64,000 nucleotides of DNA from Embiotoca jacksoni (GCA_022577435.1 JAKOON010000056.1:7501-71500); one strand, 5' to 3'. Shown: positions 38,701 to 48,021, counted from the first letter of the stretch. The notes: a model not told the origin generated them from the sequence alone. Numbers and translations are program-made.

Positions 38701-38785
38701 CCAGCAGCACCCAGCAGGAGTCCTCGGTGCGGTGGCGCGCCACCTCCCTCTCCGTGAAGAACCGGGGGGACGCGCACGGAGACAT
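20570..38785 (-). CDS. fa2h: Fatty acid 2-hydroxylase, complete, 7 exons, 377 aa
   Basis: FA2H is an ER membrane di-iron enzyme that 2-hydroxylates fatty acids for sphingolipids such as myelin galactosylceramide. Exons in transcript order: 38504-38785, 25539-25652, 23518-23660, 22713-22813, 22456-22628, 21303-21555, 20570-20637. All are GT-AG and in phase; the stop is TAG 20570-20572. Residues about 8-85 are a cytochrome b5 domain with heme His in MHPGGE (H42) and PPHRHS (H66/H68). The linker leads to DLVDWRKPLAWQVGHLGEKY. The hydroxylase domain carries the His boxes HRFVFH (243-248), HGQHH (266-270), HYYLH (324-328) and YHVKHHFEH (344-352), between hydrophobic membrane segments. Length fits human FA2H (372 aa). 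I chose ATG 38783-38785; codons further upstream in frame are not ATG. Intron 1 is 12.9 kb and very repeat-rich. Confidence 0.96.
20638..21302 (-). other. fa2h intron 6
   Basis: Intron of 665 nt, almost wholly occupied by a decayed copy of the GATTTGCAAATCA-type DNA transposon family. Confidence 0.7.
20740..21255 (-). mobile_element. Decayed DNA transposon with GATTTGCAAATCA-type end
   Basis: The right end carries CCCAACTTTTTTGAAACG and ATTTGCAAATCATTGCATTC, motifs of a widespread fish DNA-transposon family. A minus-strand fragment at 20743-20949 (NLGISSSMVHNIFKRLRE) resembles a transposase helix-turn-helix but is isolated and probably decayed. Superfamily not assigned. Confidence 0.6.
21556..22455 (-). 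other. fa2h intron 5
   Basis: Intron of 900 nt that is largely a reverse-orientation copy of the dispersed element also seen at 1005-1505 (here about 21785-22262). Confidence 0.75.
21785..22262 (-). mobile_element. Dispersed element family A, near full-length reverse copy
   Basis: Reverse complement of the order seen at 1005-1505: CACTAGAGGGTC, GAAAATAATCCCGTCATTAATT, GGGGGCGTGTCCGTTTGATTG, ACAGGCCCGTGGTGCAGTCA, then CCATATATGGTCAC. Confidence 0.75.
22814..23517 (-). other. fa2h intron 3
   Basis: AT-rich intron of 704 nt without recognised repeats or exon-like segments. Confidence 0.75.
23788..23856 (+). repeat. (GT)34 microsatellite in fa2h intron 2
   Basis: Perfect array. Confidence 0.95.
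25040..25478 (+). mobile_element. Dispersed element family A, near full-length copy
   Basis: Contains GCCCATATTTGG, CCTGACAGCACCGCAGGCC, GTCAATCAAACCGGACAC, AATTAATGATGGAATTATTTTC, CCCCTAGTGGCCCTCAGTGG and GTTGCCTGGCAAC in family order. Confidence 0.75.
25493..25538 (+). repeat. (CA)23 microsatellite forming the fa2h exon 2 donor
   Basis: On the gene strand the intron begins directly with (GT)23 after GACAAG. Confidence 0.95.
27176..27931 (+). repeat. Segmental duplication, copy 1
   Basis: About 0.72 kb nearly identical to 29277-30049 in direct orientation, from TTTCATCCTCTTTTCTGTTCAG to a terminal CA repeat. A few substitutions and one roughly 10-nt length difference in an A-rich stretch separate the copies. 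Confidence 0.85.
28620..28875 (-). other. CpG-rich exon-like block in fa2h intron 1
   Basis: An isolated CpG-rich patch in an AT-rich intron. On the minus strand it ends in GGGGAAAAG followed by GTGAGG, a good 5' splice site at 28687/28686. It could be a noncoding alternative first exon with its own promoter. Its only early ATG opens a 13-codon ORF. Confidence 0.35.
29277..30049 (+). repeat. Segmental duplication, copy 2
   Basis: Direct duplicate of 27176-27931, 2.1 kb downstream. The similarity stops at the CA microsatellite, whose length differs (69 versus about 42 nt); sequences beyond it are unrelated. Confidence 0.85.
30935..30990 (-). mobile_element. Likely truncated LINE tail
   Basis: GTAGGTAGGTAGGTAGGTA followed by TATACTTTATTAAGTCC reads on the minus strand as a GGACTTAATAAAGTATA end plus a CCTA repeat, the usual 3' terminus of Rex/Babar-type fish LINEs. 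No ORF remains. Confidence 0.45.
32205..32620 (-). mobile_element. Dispersed element family A, reverse copy
   Basis: Reverse-order segments: GCGCCTTAAAGTGCAATACCA, GAAAATAATTGCATTATTG, GTTTTGACAGTCAGG, AATATGGTCACTTCTGGCTC and GGTCATAACTCC. Confidence 0.65.
33329..33371 (+). repeat. (GAG)14 trinucleotide repeat
   Basis: Perfect array in fa2h intron 1. Confidence 0.95.
34095..34210 (+). mobile_element. Dispersed element family A, 3' fragment
   Basis: Contains GGAGCCAGCCCCTAGTGGCC and GTATTGCACTTTAAG, matching the 3' half at 25380-25450. Confidence 0.6.
35046..35085 (+). repeat. (GT)20 microsatellite
   Basis: In fa2h intron 1; opposite in orientation to the CA array 125 bp away. Confidence 0.95.
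35208..35289 (+). repeat. (CA)41 microsatellite
   Basis: In fa2h intron 1; with 35046-35085 it forms an inverted GT/CA pair that could fold. Confidence 0.95.
35692..35749 (+). repeat. (CA)29 microsatellite
   Basis: In fa2h intron 1. Confidence 0.95.
35972..36054 (+). other. Plus-strand exon-like block inside fa2h intron 1
   Basis: 83-bp segment preceded by a strong polypyrimidine tract and CAG (CTCTCTCTCCCTCTTTTCCAG) and followed by GTAAAC. One frame is open through it (CYRGDEEGACTRALPLIAAS...). It includes ATG GCA GCA GAA G just before the donor. No partner exon was identified, so it is only a candidate exon of an antisense or nested transcript. Confidence 0.3.
36528..36587 (+). repeat. 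Perfect tandem duplication of a 30-bp unit
   Basis: CAATTAAAACTCCCTTTTAA plus AGTGTGACCG occurs twice without a mismatch (36528-36557, 36558-36587). Confidence 0.9.
36885..37560 (+). mobile_element. DNA transposon with long imperfect terminal inverted repeats
   Basis: The left end includes AAAGTTGGGAACGCTGTTTAAAATG and ATGATTTGCAAATCATG (from about 36935). The right end, in inverse, carries GTGATTTGCAAATCATCGCAT (about 37521-37541). About 43 bp around these sites pair as imperfect inverted repeats. The interior encodes no intact protein, so it is non-autonomous. Confidence 0.7.
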
Positions 38786-38975
38786 TCCTGGCGAGAGAGG
38801 AAGATGCTGGAGAGCGTCCGACAAAAAAAAGTGAACACGGGGGAGGAAAAAAAAGGGGGGGAGAAGCAGAGAGAGAGAGAGAGACCTCCTCGGAGGACCG
38901 TCGACCTGACTGCTGGGACTGAGAGTTCAACTTTTGCAACCCAGAGGCTCTAAAACTCCGGGAGGAGAGCGGCGG

Positions 38976-38988
38976 GAGGGGCGGGGTC
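38976..38988 (-). promoter_or_regulatory. GC box upstream of fa2h start codon
   Basis: GGGGCGGGG lies about 190 nt upstream of the fa2h ATG, in a locally GC-rich stretch containing a (GA)n run. It is a plausible Sp1/KLF site of the fa2h promoter. No convincing TATA box was assigned. Confidence 0.4.
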
Positions 38989-39321
38989 TGTGACGCCTCC
39001 ATATCCTCAAGAAAAGATCGGAAATACAACTAAAAACCAACTAAAAACCGGTCACAGTCTGGGAGTTATTTTAAAAACAATTATTTGAGATTTCTTTTTT
39101 TGCACTTTTTACTCACCTTAAACGTGAGAAGACGTCTTATTTACGTAAGACTATCATATAAGGGTCCGATTTCCCCGAGTTCCCCTGAAGGCAGCACCAC
39201 CTCCGGAGGCTCCTGTTGCTCTGAAGAAATAAAAGCAGCCCGGAGCGACAGATACCTTCAGCAGTCAGCCGGGGAGAGAAAACTCAGAATTATGCACTAA
39301 TTTACCCACAATATAACAAAA

Positions 39322-39455
<134 letters not shown>

Positions 39456-41049
39456 CCAGTGGACGCGACGAATATTTAAAATAAATCATGGGGTTTTCAC
39501 CGACGGATGACGTCACGTGTAAAGAAGTGTAATGTCATCACTTCCTCGATCAATAAAATAATTTCTAGGCATCTGGTGTCGAAAAAATGTTTACTGACAG
39601 TAAATGTAACTCGGGTGCATTTAACGTGAGACTGAAACTGTCAACATTTGAGATAATAAATAATCCACTTTTTTTTAATGACAGGTTGTTTTAATCATTT
39701 ATTTAAAATTAAAATGAAGTCACATGTCGATCACTTTTGTATTCGGGCGTCTCCAGTTTGATCTCCACCGAACAGCAGGTTCGGCTGCTGCCTTCACGTG
39801 CTGTTTGGAAATACTCTCCACACAGGTGAGCCCCAAATTAAGCAGGGAGCAAAACGGTAAACAAAAATGTCAAAAAGAAGTTACGCATTTTCCGCATGAT
39901 ACAAGTCCTGCGTGGTGTTTTGTTTAACTGCCATTAAACATGATGTAAAAAAAAATGTCACTTTCCTGCTCACAAACTCCTGCTGTTTTGTTTGTTTGTT
40001 GTTGTTGTTACCTGAAAGTTGCATTCAGAACTTAATTCGACTAAATCCGGGAACCTGATCTCGTTAAACGCAGCATTTGCCCAACAGCGCCGCCCTGCGG
40101 CTTTCACAGTAAACACAAGCAAAGCTGAAATGATTAATGGACAATTGTTTTAAAATTAAAAATGTTCATACAAAGACGTCATAAAAGCTTCCAATATGTG
40201 AGAATTTGCTGCTTTAGGGTTTTAGTTATTTTAATTTTAAATAAATACTTTTGTAGGGTTTGAACTGTTGGTCGCATAAAACAAATATTACTTATCATGA
40301 TCAATCTTGTTACTCGAAAAAATAATCATCAGATTAAAAAAAAATAACAGTAAAATCAGGTTTTTAGATAAATATACAATCAAAAGTGCTTCCACCACTG
40401 ATCAGAATCTTGGAAGCTCAATCTTTCTGGGGGCTTTAAGTGCCTTGCTCAAGGGTGTCTGAACAAAGGCAGTGAGGAAGGGTAAAATAACAGATGAGAC
40501 AAACGGGGCCAACAACACCATGTGATGATTCCTGACCGGTCGGATGCAGAGGGGAGTCGACACCAGCAGGGGGCAGAAAAGCACCAAAGTACGCAGCAGA
40601 GGCTTTAAAGTGCAAGGCAGTGCATTGTTAAAGTGTCCTTTAACACTTTGAACAGAAATTTAGGATTTGGACCGAAATTTCAACAACCGCAATGTTGTCA
40701 ATTACAAAATCAGCCAACCAGACACAAAAAAAATAAAAAAAATAAGCAAGAATTTAGAGAATTTCTGTGTAAACAAGATGAAGAAAGTGTATTTTTCAGC
40801 ATGGCCGGCCACTGTGACGGTGTCCTCACAGGCTCCTAGACAGCAGCAGATACTCCAGACGGCAGCTGCCGGTCGGCCCGTTGCTTTTAATTTCTATGCT
40901 CCTCACACTTGTGAAACAAACTTCCCGAATACTTAAGGTCGGTTAAAACTATCGGCTCATTTTAGCCCACGTCTTGTTGTGTTTATTTAATTTATGAAAA
41001 AAGGATGACAGAGTTTGACTATATCATCTCTATTAAAGGCACCGTTTCA

Positions 41050-41195
41050 AAGGCCAAGTGGCAAAGCGTGAAATGGACACGCCCGTCCACTACAGCAAAA
41101 AACAAAACAAAACGTGAGATAGCCACACTTTGGGCTGTCGAGGCGTGGAAGTTACACGTTTTTAAAACGTGTGAAAGTTGCACGTTTTAAAAAGT
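41050..41195 (+). repeat. Short dispersed repeat shared with 5240-5345
   Basis: GTGAAATGGACACGCCCGTC, TACAGCAAAAA, GATAGCCACACTTTGG and GGAAGTTACACG follow the same order as GTGAAATAGACACGCTGGTC, TGCAGCAAAAA, AATAGCCACGCTTTGG and CAGTTACACG at 5240-5345. Confidence 0.7.
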
Positions 41196-41401
41196 GTGAA
41201 ACTTACACGCACGTAAATGTCATGTGATGTGGGGTCATGTGACCGAGGTCCCGCAACAGATGTTTTGAGTCCAAGTACAAAGGACTTTTTTTTTTTGGCG
41301 GTAGTGGAAGTGATACCGTTTTGTTTCCTGACCCCGACCATGTGCTCATTTGTAAACCTAAACCACGTGTATTTTGCAAAAAAGTTTTATTTCGTCCGTA
41401 G

Positions 41402-41434
41402 CGTCCGCCATCCCACGTTTTGCGATGGCGGACG
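41402..41434. repeat. Perfect 11-bp hairpin
   Basis: CGTCCGCCATC (41402-41412), 11-nt loop, GATGGCGGACG (41424-41434). The arms are exact reverse complements. Confidence 0.8.
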
Positions 41435-42050
41435 TGCGTGTCTATTTCACGCTTCGCCGCGACGCCGGGTTGTTCGGAGAGGACGAAGCGTTCGCTGGTT
41501 TAAAAATACGTCCCACGTCACGCCCTTATTTCTATCTGAATAATGAGCGTTTGGCGTCGTCGGTTCAGCCCTTTCTCCCCTTTCTGTTCTTCCTGAACAC
41601 ATCGGAGCGATTGTGTGTCTCGTCGTCTATTGTCGCTTCCCACCCGGGATGTTTAATATTGTACCGATGACGTAACGCAGCGATGCGGCGCTTTGTTCGG
41701 GCGCGATCGCCTGACGTGCGACGTGACGCCTGCCTCCCATCCTGACACGCTCTTTTTGTTGTCCGACAGTTTTTCCCTCTCCATTATCATCTTTTCCCAC
41801 CTTATGTCACTTTTTTGTCATCTTCCCACCCACTCCCTCCTCTCCATCATCACGCCTCCTCCCCTGCCCCCCTTTTTTTTTTTCACCTCATTCCCAGAAT
41901 TACAGCTGCTTCTAAATATACTTTCCTGAACAAAAGAGGCCCTCAATAATAGAATAACGGCATCTGAGTAACCTGAATCAACAGGTGTGTGTGTGTGTGT
42001 GTTTCTGTTCGTGTGTGTTCAGAGTGACCTCACTGTGCTGATGCCAAATG

Positions 42051-42117
42051 TGGGCGGAGTTCAGTGGCTCCTGAACAACCATTGGCCCGCTGTCCGGCCA
42101 TGTCAGCACGTATAAGA
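42051..42117 (+). promoter_or_regulatory. Core promoter of the 121-aa gene: GC box, inverted CCAAT, TATA-like
   Basis: TGGGCGGAG (42051-42059), ATTGG (42081-42085, an inverted CCAAT box) and GTATAAGAAG with TATAAG at 42111-42116 lie in canonical order, 62-128 nt upstream of the ATG at 42179. Transcription would start near 42140. Confidence 0.6.
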
Positions 42118-42178
42118 AGGGAAACAATTCACCAACTGCAGATTATTTCTTCATCTGCGGGAGCGTTAACACATCTCC

Positions 42179-42209
42179 ATGGCGACCGTTGTTCCTGTGA
42201 GTATCTATA

Positions 42210-42250
<41 letters not shown>

Positions 42251-42455
42251 ATCTCAAACCTTGTGAATGGCGTAATTCTGTTATTAAGTTCTGCATCATG
42301 AATGAATGAACTGTGACCTACTGCAGTGTTTAAAGGGTTTGTAATCAACTGAAGTTTTGTCAAATCTAATATTGTTATTGATACTGACATGATCAAAAGT
42401 ATTGATTTCTCTGTACATGATAGTTTAGGCACTGTTGCAGATCAGTTATTGTTTG

Positions 42456-42503
<48 letters not shown>

Positions 42504-42769
42504 CAAAACTTACCCACCTGTAAGAAAATATGATTCAAATTTTGTCAGAATGCGATGATTTGCGAATCATATAAACTCATATTTAAATCGAAATATACCG
42601 ACATATCAAATGTTGAAACTTAGAAATTGTATTGTTTTTTGTTTTTTTTTGGGGGGGGGGGGTATTTATGCTCGTTTTGAGTTTGATACCAGCAACAAGT
42701 CCTGAGGAGACCAGTTTCAACCTGCATTTGTAGATACAGCGACAAACTGTGTTCACAGACAATGGTTTG

Positions 42770-42837
<68 letters not shown>

Positions 42838-42934
42838 ATGAGTAAACAACTGTTGGTTGTCTACTGGACATGATCAAGTGTCTTTCCTGTAAATGAATCT
42901 GCAGACCTGAATTCTCCCTGGGAGATCGATCTCC

Positions 42935-43025
<91 letters not shown>

Positions 43026-43090
43026 CTTGGGTTTCTGATGGAGAGGTTGATTAAGTCTGCGACAGGAAGACAGCAGCTCCAATGCTAATT

Positions 43091-43143
<53 letters not shown>

Positions 43144-45188
43144 CGTGTGTGTGTGTGTGCGTGCGTGTGTGTGTGTGTGTGTGCGTGTGTGTGTGTGTAA
43201 GTGTGTATACGTGTCAGAATATATCATTTGAAGTGTGAATGACAGAGACACGCAGCTGAGGCTGCAGCAGCTCACATGGCCTTATTCTACAGTATCCGTT
43301 ATGCCCCAGTAGATTAACAGGCTGACAGGCCAATAATAGCAGACTGCAATCAAATAGCTGGCAGTATTTCCCATGATGCATCGGCGGCTGAATGATTCGT
43401 TAGATAACAGTGTGTGTGTGTGCAAAAAATTTAAAAAAACAGAGCAGGAACGGACAGCGGAGTAGATTTAAGTGGATCACCAAAGGGGACCACAGTTCAC
43501 GCTACATAACTCCGATCTGCATAATTTTATAAGATGCAAATTTATTTAAAAGATTTGCACCACTGTAGTCGCCTGTGATTCTGGTCTTTAAGAGGCAACA
43601 TTTTTTTTAATGTTTTTATAGAATTAAACTATCATTATCAATAAGTGTGACAATCATTTTATTTAATATTGAATAGATTTTTTTTTTGTTGGTTTTTTTT
43701 TCATATACTGTAGTTTGTTCATTATTCCCTTAAAAAAAAAAAATAAAAAAAATAAAAAAAAGTCCACATGGTCAGATTTCCTTCTTTTAATCTAAAAAAT
43801 ACACATTCAGTGTCTACTATCAAACACTTGCTTGTATACACTGACTATTATTTAAAAAGCATAGAAACCATAAATAAATAAATATATTTCAAAGTATTTC
43901 ACAAATTAATTGATCATCTAATCTTTCAGCTTTAAGATACATGGCTGGTTGTCAAATGTCAAATTCGCGCAGCTTTTCCCTGACGTTCAAGCTGAAACTT
44001 CAGCGACTTAAAACAAACAGAAAAAAAAATGCTGCCGTTCTGCTGAGCAGACAAAAAGCCGGAAGCCGATGCGGCCCTGCACGGTTACACTTAAGATACA
44101 TGTAGTGTTAAGTTACGTAGTCAAACTGGGGACGATAAAACCACATCTGGGAGAAAAATTACCAAAGAAAAATCAGGATGCGGACGTCTACGACCGTGTG
44201 GGAAAATAAGTCGGCGCATAGAAAGTAAAAAAAACCTGCTCTTTCTCTCCAATCCTTCGCTCCCCAGTTCGCGTCCTGCTACGCCAACGTTCAGCCGCTG
44301 CAGCTGTTCGGTAAAGGACCCCGAGGGGCCAACTACATGTCGCTTTTCGCCTACCGGGGGCCTCGCTGCACGCCGCGGCCCCGCCTGGTCTGCCACGCCC
44401 CCAAGATGACGCTGCGGCAGATCTGTCGCACGCTGAAGATGATGAAGCAGGTCAGGACCAGAGAGGCCGCCGCCGCATCAGCCGCAGCCGCAGCAGCCGC
44501 CGCCAGGTGAGGAAACACTCACCTGTAACATCGAGTCAATAACAGAAGCAGCAAAATATTATAATCATTTTAGAAGTATCAATATACAGTCATGAGTAAA
44601 GCCCTCTGTCTCTATGTTGTTACGACGAGGGAAGTCTTGTGTGTGGGTGGGCTCGGCGTTCACGTGGTTAAAGTGGGGAGATAGCCGTCGCTGGGCAACA
44701 GCGACATGGACGGCGTCTAGAAGCCACGGAGTCTGTCGTCGTTTGTTTCTCTTTTATAATTAGCATCTATGGGGGAAAATTGCTTTTTTTTTTTTTTTTT
44801 GTCTGTCACAGGAGATGAAAAATAACAGTGTGAAGAGTTTCAATCCATCAGTCTTTGATTATGACATCATTATATAAATTAGGGTTACGTAAGAGCCTAT
44901 TTGCGCAGCCCCAGACTGGACTGTGATCACACCACTGGGTGTTTCTTTTTTTGCCGGCCACAGGTGTCATGGCGGTTAATAATTAAAGACGCTCGTGTCA
45001 CTGCCAGAACAAACACTCCATCCCACTTCCTGCCTCTCACTTCTCATGTGTCTGGTTTTCTTTCTTTCTCTCCGTGCAGGAAGCAGGGATCCGCGGCTTC
45101 GGACCCGGCGTCGCCCGGCACCAAGTCGGAGAAGAAATGCGTGCCGAGCTGTCTGCGGCGCAAACGCAGTATAAAACGCGTCGGCTGA
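42179..45188 (+). CDS. Unrecognised small basic protein, 121 aa, three exons
   Basis: Function unknown to me. Exons: 42179-42196 (Met plus five residues, MATVVP, donor GTGAGT), 44268-44506 (acceptor TCCCCAG, donor GTGAGG) and 45080-45188 (acceptor CCGTGCAG, stop TGA 45186-45188). Phases 0 and 2 agree at both junctions. The start has a good Kozak context (ATCTCCATGG) and a GC-box/CCAAT/TATA promoter just upstream. The protein has FASCYANVQPLQLFGKGPRG, then YMSLFAYRGPRC, a helical-looking basic stretch (MTLRQICRTLKMMKQVRTRE), a poly-Ala run, a Ser/Pro/Lys linker, and a Cys-containing basic end (KKCVPSCLRRKRSIKRVG) that could be a nuclear localisation signal. No signal peptide or transmembrane segment is visible. 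It lies head-to-head with fa2h and tail-to-tail with csnk2a2. Exons 2-3 look firm; the 6-codon exon 1 is the least certain part. Confidence 0.68.
42503..42768 (+). mobile_element. Partial DNA transposon copy, inverse of the 37.5-kb copy end
   Basis: Contains ACTTACCCACCTGTAAGAAAATATGA, GATGATTTGCGAATCATATAAAC, GTTTGATACCAGCAACAAGTCC and GACAAACTGTGTTCACAGACAA. It aligns in inverse orientation with 37450-37590. Confidence 0.65.
42936..43019 (+). repeat. (GT)42 microsatellite
   Basis: Longest of five GT arrays in intron 1 of the 121-aa gene (others 42213-42249, 42458-42500, 42770-42836, 43097-43198). Confidence 0.95.
43097..43198 (+). repeat. Imperfect (GT)n microsatellite
   Basis: About 100 nt with GCGTGCG interruptions. 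Confidence 0.95.
43275..43405 (+). promoter_or_regulatory. Candidate conserved non-coding element
   Basis: A unique, non-repetitive block between microsatellites. It contains GCTGACAGG (Meis-type TGACAG), AATCAAATAGCTGG and CCCATGATGCAT. Texture alone suggests an enhancer-like element; conservation was not tested. Confidence 0.2.
44507..45079 (+). other. Intron 2 of the 121-aa gene
   Basis: Intron of 573 nt. It contains a short reverse piece of the dispersed element (about 44680-44725, GGGCAACAGC...GGCGTCTAGAAGCC) and otherwise nothing distinctive. Confidence 0.65.
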
Positions 45189-45838
45189 CCCAACGAGCTC
45201 CGGCTGACCGCAGTACGACGCTTAAAAACTCAGCAGAAACTTCTCTCTCTCTCTCACACACCGAGCTACGACTCTCGCAGCGACGCGTGACGTCACCACC
45301 GAGTCCACCTCCAACGGACGAGATCCAGCTGTTGTGACTGAGGATGTTGGAGGACGCTTGACTTGCGGTCCGTCAGGAGACGATGACACGATTTTTTTTT
45401 TTGGTTCCCAAAACCCCCTTCGGCTTTAGAAAAAGTGGAAAAGTTTTTTTGAAATACAAAACCTTTTTAAGCTTCCATTTTTAAAGGCTTCCTGTGTGTG
45501 TTTTTTTTTTTTTTGTGTTTGTTTGTTTTAAAATGTCCTTTATTTGATCTCCAAATTCAGGATTAACATCAGAACTTCCATCAGGCTGCCTTTTTTTTCT
45601 TTTCTTTTTTTTACATTTTTAACGCAGCTTTTTGTTCTGTTTTAAAGACTTTTAATTGATTTGATGAATCCTCTTTTTTTTTTTTTTTTTGCTGATTAAG
45701 GAAACAAATCTATATCCGTGTCTGGCAGGTGTGATCAGAAATAAAAACGGAAGTTTAAGTTTATGAAATAGCAGCTGAACATTTGTTCTTCGCGTGCAGT
45801 GATGTATTTGTGGATTGAATTCTTAAATGTGCAATAAA
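45189..45838 (+). other. Probable 3' UTR of the 121-aa gene
   Basis: T-rich sequence after the stop codon, ending at AATAAA hexamers at 45740-45745 and 45833-45838, either of which could be the poly(A) signal. Confidence 0.5.
45833..45838 (+). terminator. Candidate poly(A) signal AATAAA
   Basis: Canonical hexamer about 650 nt after the stop of the 121-aa gene; a second one is at 45740-45745. Confidence 0.45.
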
Positions 45839-47230
45839 AACTATATGAAATCCATGATAAAATTGTGGCTGCACATTAAGTCTTTGTGTTTGAATGAAAA
45901 AAAACATGAACTATTCATGAAAAGTCAAAAGATGAAAATTTTGGGGTCTACAAATAAAATTGTGAATAAAATCCATACACTAAGTCTTTATGAGGTACTC
46001 ATCTTTGATCATTTCTGGAAAGAAAGATGTTTCTGTTAAACGTCTTTTAAACTTAACCTCTTTATCCCGAACCTGTTTGTTTTGGAAAATATCCACAAAA
46101 AAGAAATTCACTTTTTTTTTTTTACCTTGACAACTGTCAGGCCATAATGAACAACATTGATGTCAGTGCCTCGGAGAGGCACTCACACACCTGCTCAGAG
46201 ACCTGAGCAGGTGTGTGAGGGGGAGGGGGCAGAAGGGGGAGAGGGGAGGAGGGGGTGGGGGGTATATATAGTGTATGCATGTGTGTGTGTGTGTGTGTGT
46301 GTGCGTGCGTACCTGAACGTGAGCGAGGAGTCAGGTTGTAGAACAGGAAGCTCGAGCTCTAGTTTCTATACAAGGGAGGAAGCTGATAGCTCAGACCCAC
46401 AAACAACAACAACAACAACAACAGGTGACGGTGGTGACCTGTGAAAGAGAGCGATGTTCTACATCATAATCAGTAATAATAATTCTTACAACAGGACTTT
46501 ACAACATTACACAAATGAATCCAATAATTCACAAAAGAGCAACGGCTGGGAGGAAAAAAACTGTCTTTTAACAGGAAGAAACCTCCAAATGTGGGAAAGA
46601 AAAAGTCCCTTTTAACAGGAATAAAAAGAGACTCCGCCACACGTAGATATTAACGCACTGCTGATTGGTGAACTGTGTATTCCAGTTGTACGCAAACCGT
46701 CCTATGAATTACCTGCATTAATAAATGTGCAGCAGGGGGGGCGGAGCCTCACGGTCCGGAGCATCATTTAGGTTGGCAACCGAACCGCTAAGCCGTTGGG
46801 TAACTTCCTCATCAGCTGATTGGTCTCCTCCCGTCTCATTACAGCAGCTCAATGTCTTTCTGTCCTGTCATAACACCTCGAGCAGGTGTACTTAACTTCT
46901 TTTTCTTACCGTCCACACGTCCTTCGGAAACATTTCAGTCGCGGGTTTTTTTTAGTTTTCAGAGAGAGCGGCAGGACGGGGGGGAGGGGGGAAGGGGAGT
47001 TTGAAAATACAGTCAATTTGAGTTTTTGCCTACTTTGCCTTGTTTTTGTTTTTTCTTTTGGGTAAATTGAAAAAAAATCTTTCCTTAAAGTTTCATCATC
47101 ATCCTTTATTGAAAAAACAAATACGATAAAACTCCATAAATATGATGTCAAAGTCCTCATGTGACACCAGGTACACTTAAAACAAAAAAAAACTCAGTCC
47201 GGACACGGGCGGTTCATCTAAATAAAAATC
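45839..47230. other. Intergenic region between convergent 121-aa gene and csnk2a2
   Basis: No exon supported. It contains two adjacent perfect hairpins (46165-46219), G-rich sequence, and a short GT tract (46281-46303). Confidence 0.6.
46165..46219. repeat. Two adjacent perfect hairpins
   Basis: First hairpin: AGTGCCTC (46165-46172), 3-nt loop, GAGGCACT (46176-46183). Second: 17-nt arm 46182-46198 (CTCACACACCTGCTCAG), 4-nt loop AGAC, and its exact reverse complement at 46203-46219. A G-rich tract follows. Confidence 0.8.
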
Positions 47231-47790
47231 ATTTATTTTTCATTAATATTATTATTATTATCATTCTATCTAGAGAGAGTCCACCATGCCACTTTCAGAT
47301 CTGGAGTAGTGCTAAGACGCCTGTCTGTCTGTCGGGGGAAGAGGACAGGGATGGGGGAGAGAGAGGGGGAGGGGGGAGAGAGGCAGACAGACGGATGGGT
47401 CGATCTGATCTGGAGAGGATGACGAGGGGGAGGAAGGGGGAAGAGGGGTTGGGGGGTCGGGTACAGGCTCACACTCCTGTTCATTCTCCATGCTGATGCA
47501 AACAAAGAGGGGGGGCGGTGGGGGTGGGGGGGCGATATAAAGGAGGGACAGAGAGGACAAGGAGGGACTGAATTGTCTTTAAAAGTAGTTTTTGTCTTTG
47601 TTGACCTACATGAGACCGAGCTGTGGGGGAGGGAGGGTTGGGGGGCAGACATCGGTCGAGGGTGAGGGTGGGGGGTGAGAAGTGGGAGAGCAGCTTCAAA
47701 GCTCATTGGTCGGGCTGCTGGACAGGGGGACCAGGACAAGCCAATCACAGACTGATACAGAGGAGGAGGGTGTGTGTGTGCTTGCATTGA

Positions 47791-47889
<99 letters not shown>

Positions 47890-48021
47890 GTATGCACGTT
47901 ATCTGTGAGTGTGTAACTGGTCAGAGTTACTTTGATCCATTGTCACTGTACACTTGTCAAAGTTACTGTCACAACCGGGTACAAAGTTGAGGTAACAAAC
48001 ATCCTTCTTCTTCTTCCAAGT
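47231..48021 (-). other. Probable separate 3' UTR exon of csnk2a2
   Basis: Only 7 nt after the csnk2a2 stop codon there is a good donor (CAG|GTGGGG at 48717/48716). At 48021 a good acceptor (TTTTCGCAG) precedes ACTTGGAAGAAG. An AATAAA on the minus strand (47231-47236) could end the exon. The layout implies a spliced 3' UTR; because the junction is so close to the stop it should not trigger nonsense-mediated decay. Confidence 0.5.
47797..47887 (+). repeat. (GT)45 microsatellite in csnk2a2 3' UTR exon
   Basis: Would be transcribed as a long CA repeat if the proposed UTR exon is right. Confidence 0.95.

Larger units (their letters stand above)
42197..44267 (+). other. Intron 1 of the 121-aa gene
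   Basis: Intron of 2,071 nt with five GT microsatellites (42213-42249, 42458-42500, 42770-42836, 42936-43019, 43097-43198), one transposon-family copy (42503-42768) and a non-repetitive block at about 43275-43405 that could be a conserved element. Confidence 0.6.

Noticed and set aside
38822..38824. Start of fa2h 13 codons upstream of the chosen ATG
   Set aside because: The codon there is TTG, not ATG; the first in-frame ATG is 38783-38785.
41217..41670. Overlapping plus-strand ORFs near 41.4 kb
   Set aside because: No splice signals, no recognisable domain, overlaps a dispersed repeat and a hairpin.
46182..46219. microRNA precursor
   Set aside because: A 17-bp stem with a 4-nt loop is too short for a standard pre-miRNA of about 60-70 nt.
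47266..47787. 173-codon Pro/Ser-rich minus-strand ORF
   Set aside because: Low-complexity C-rich sequence inside the proposed csnk2a2 3' UTR exon.
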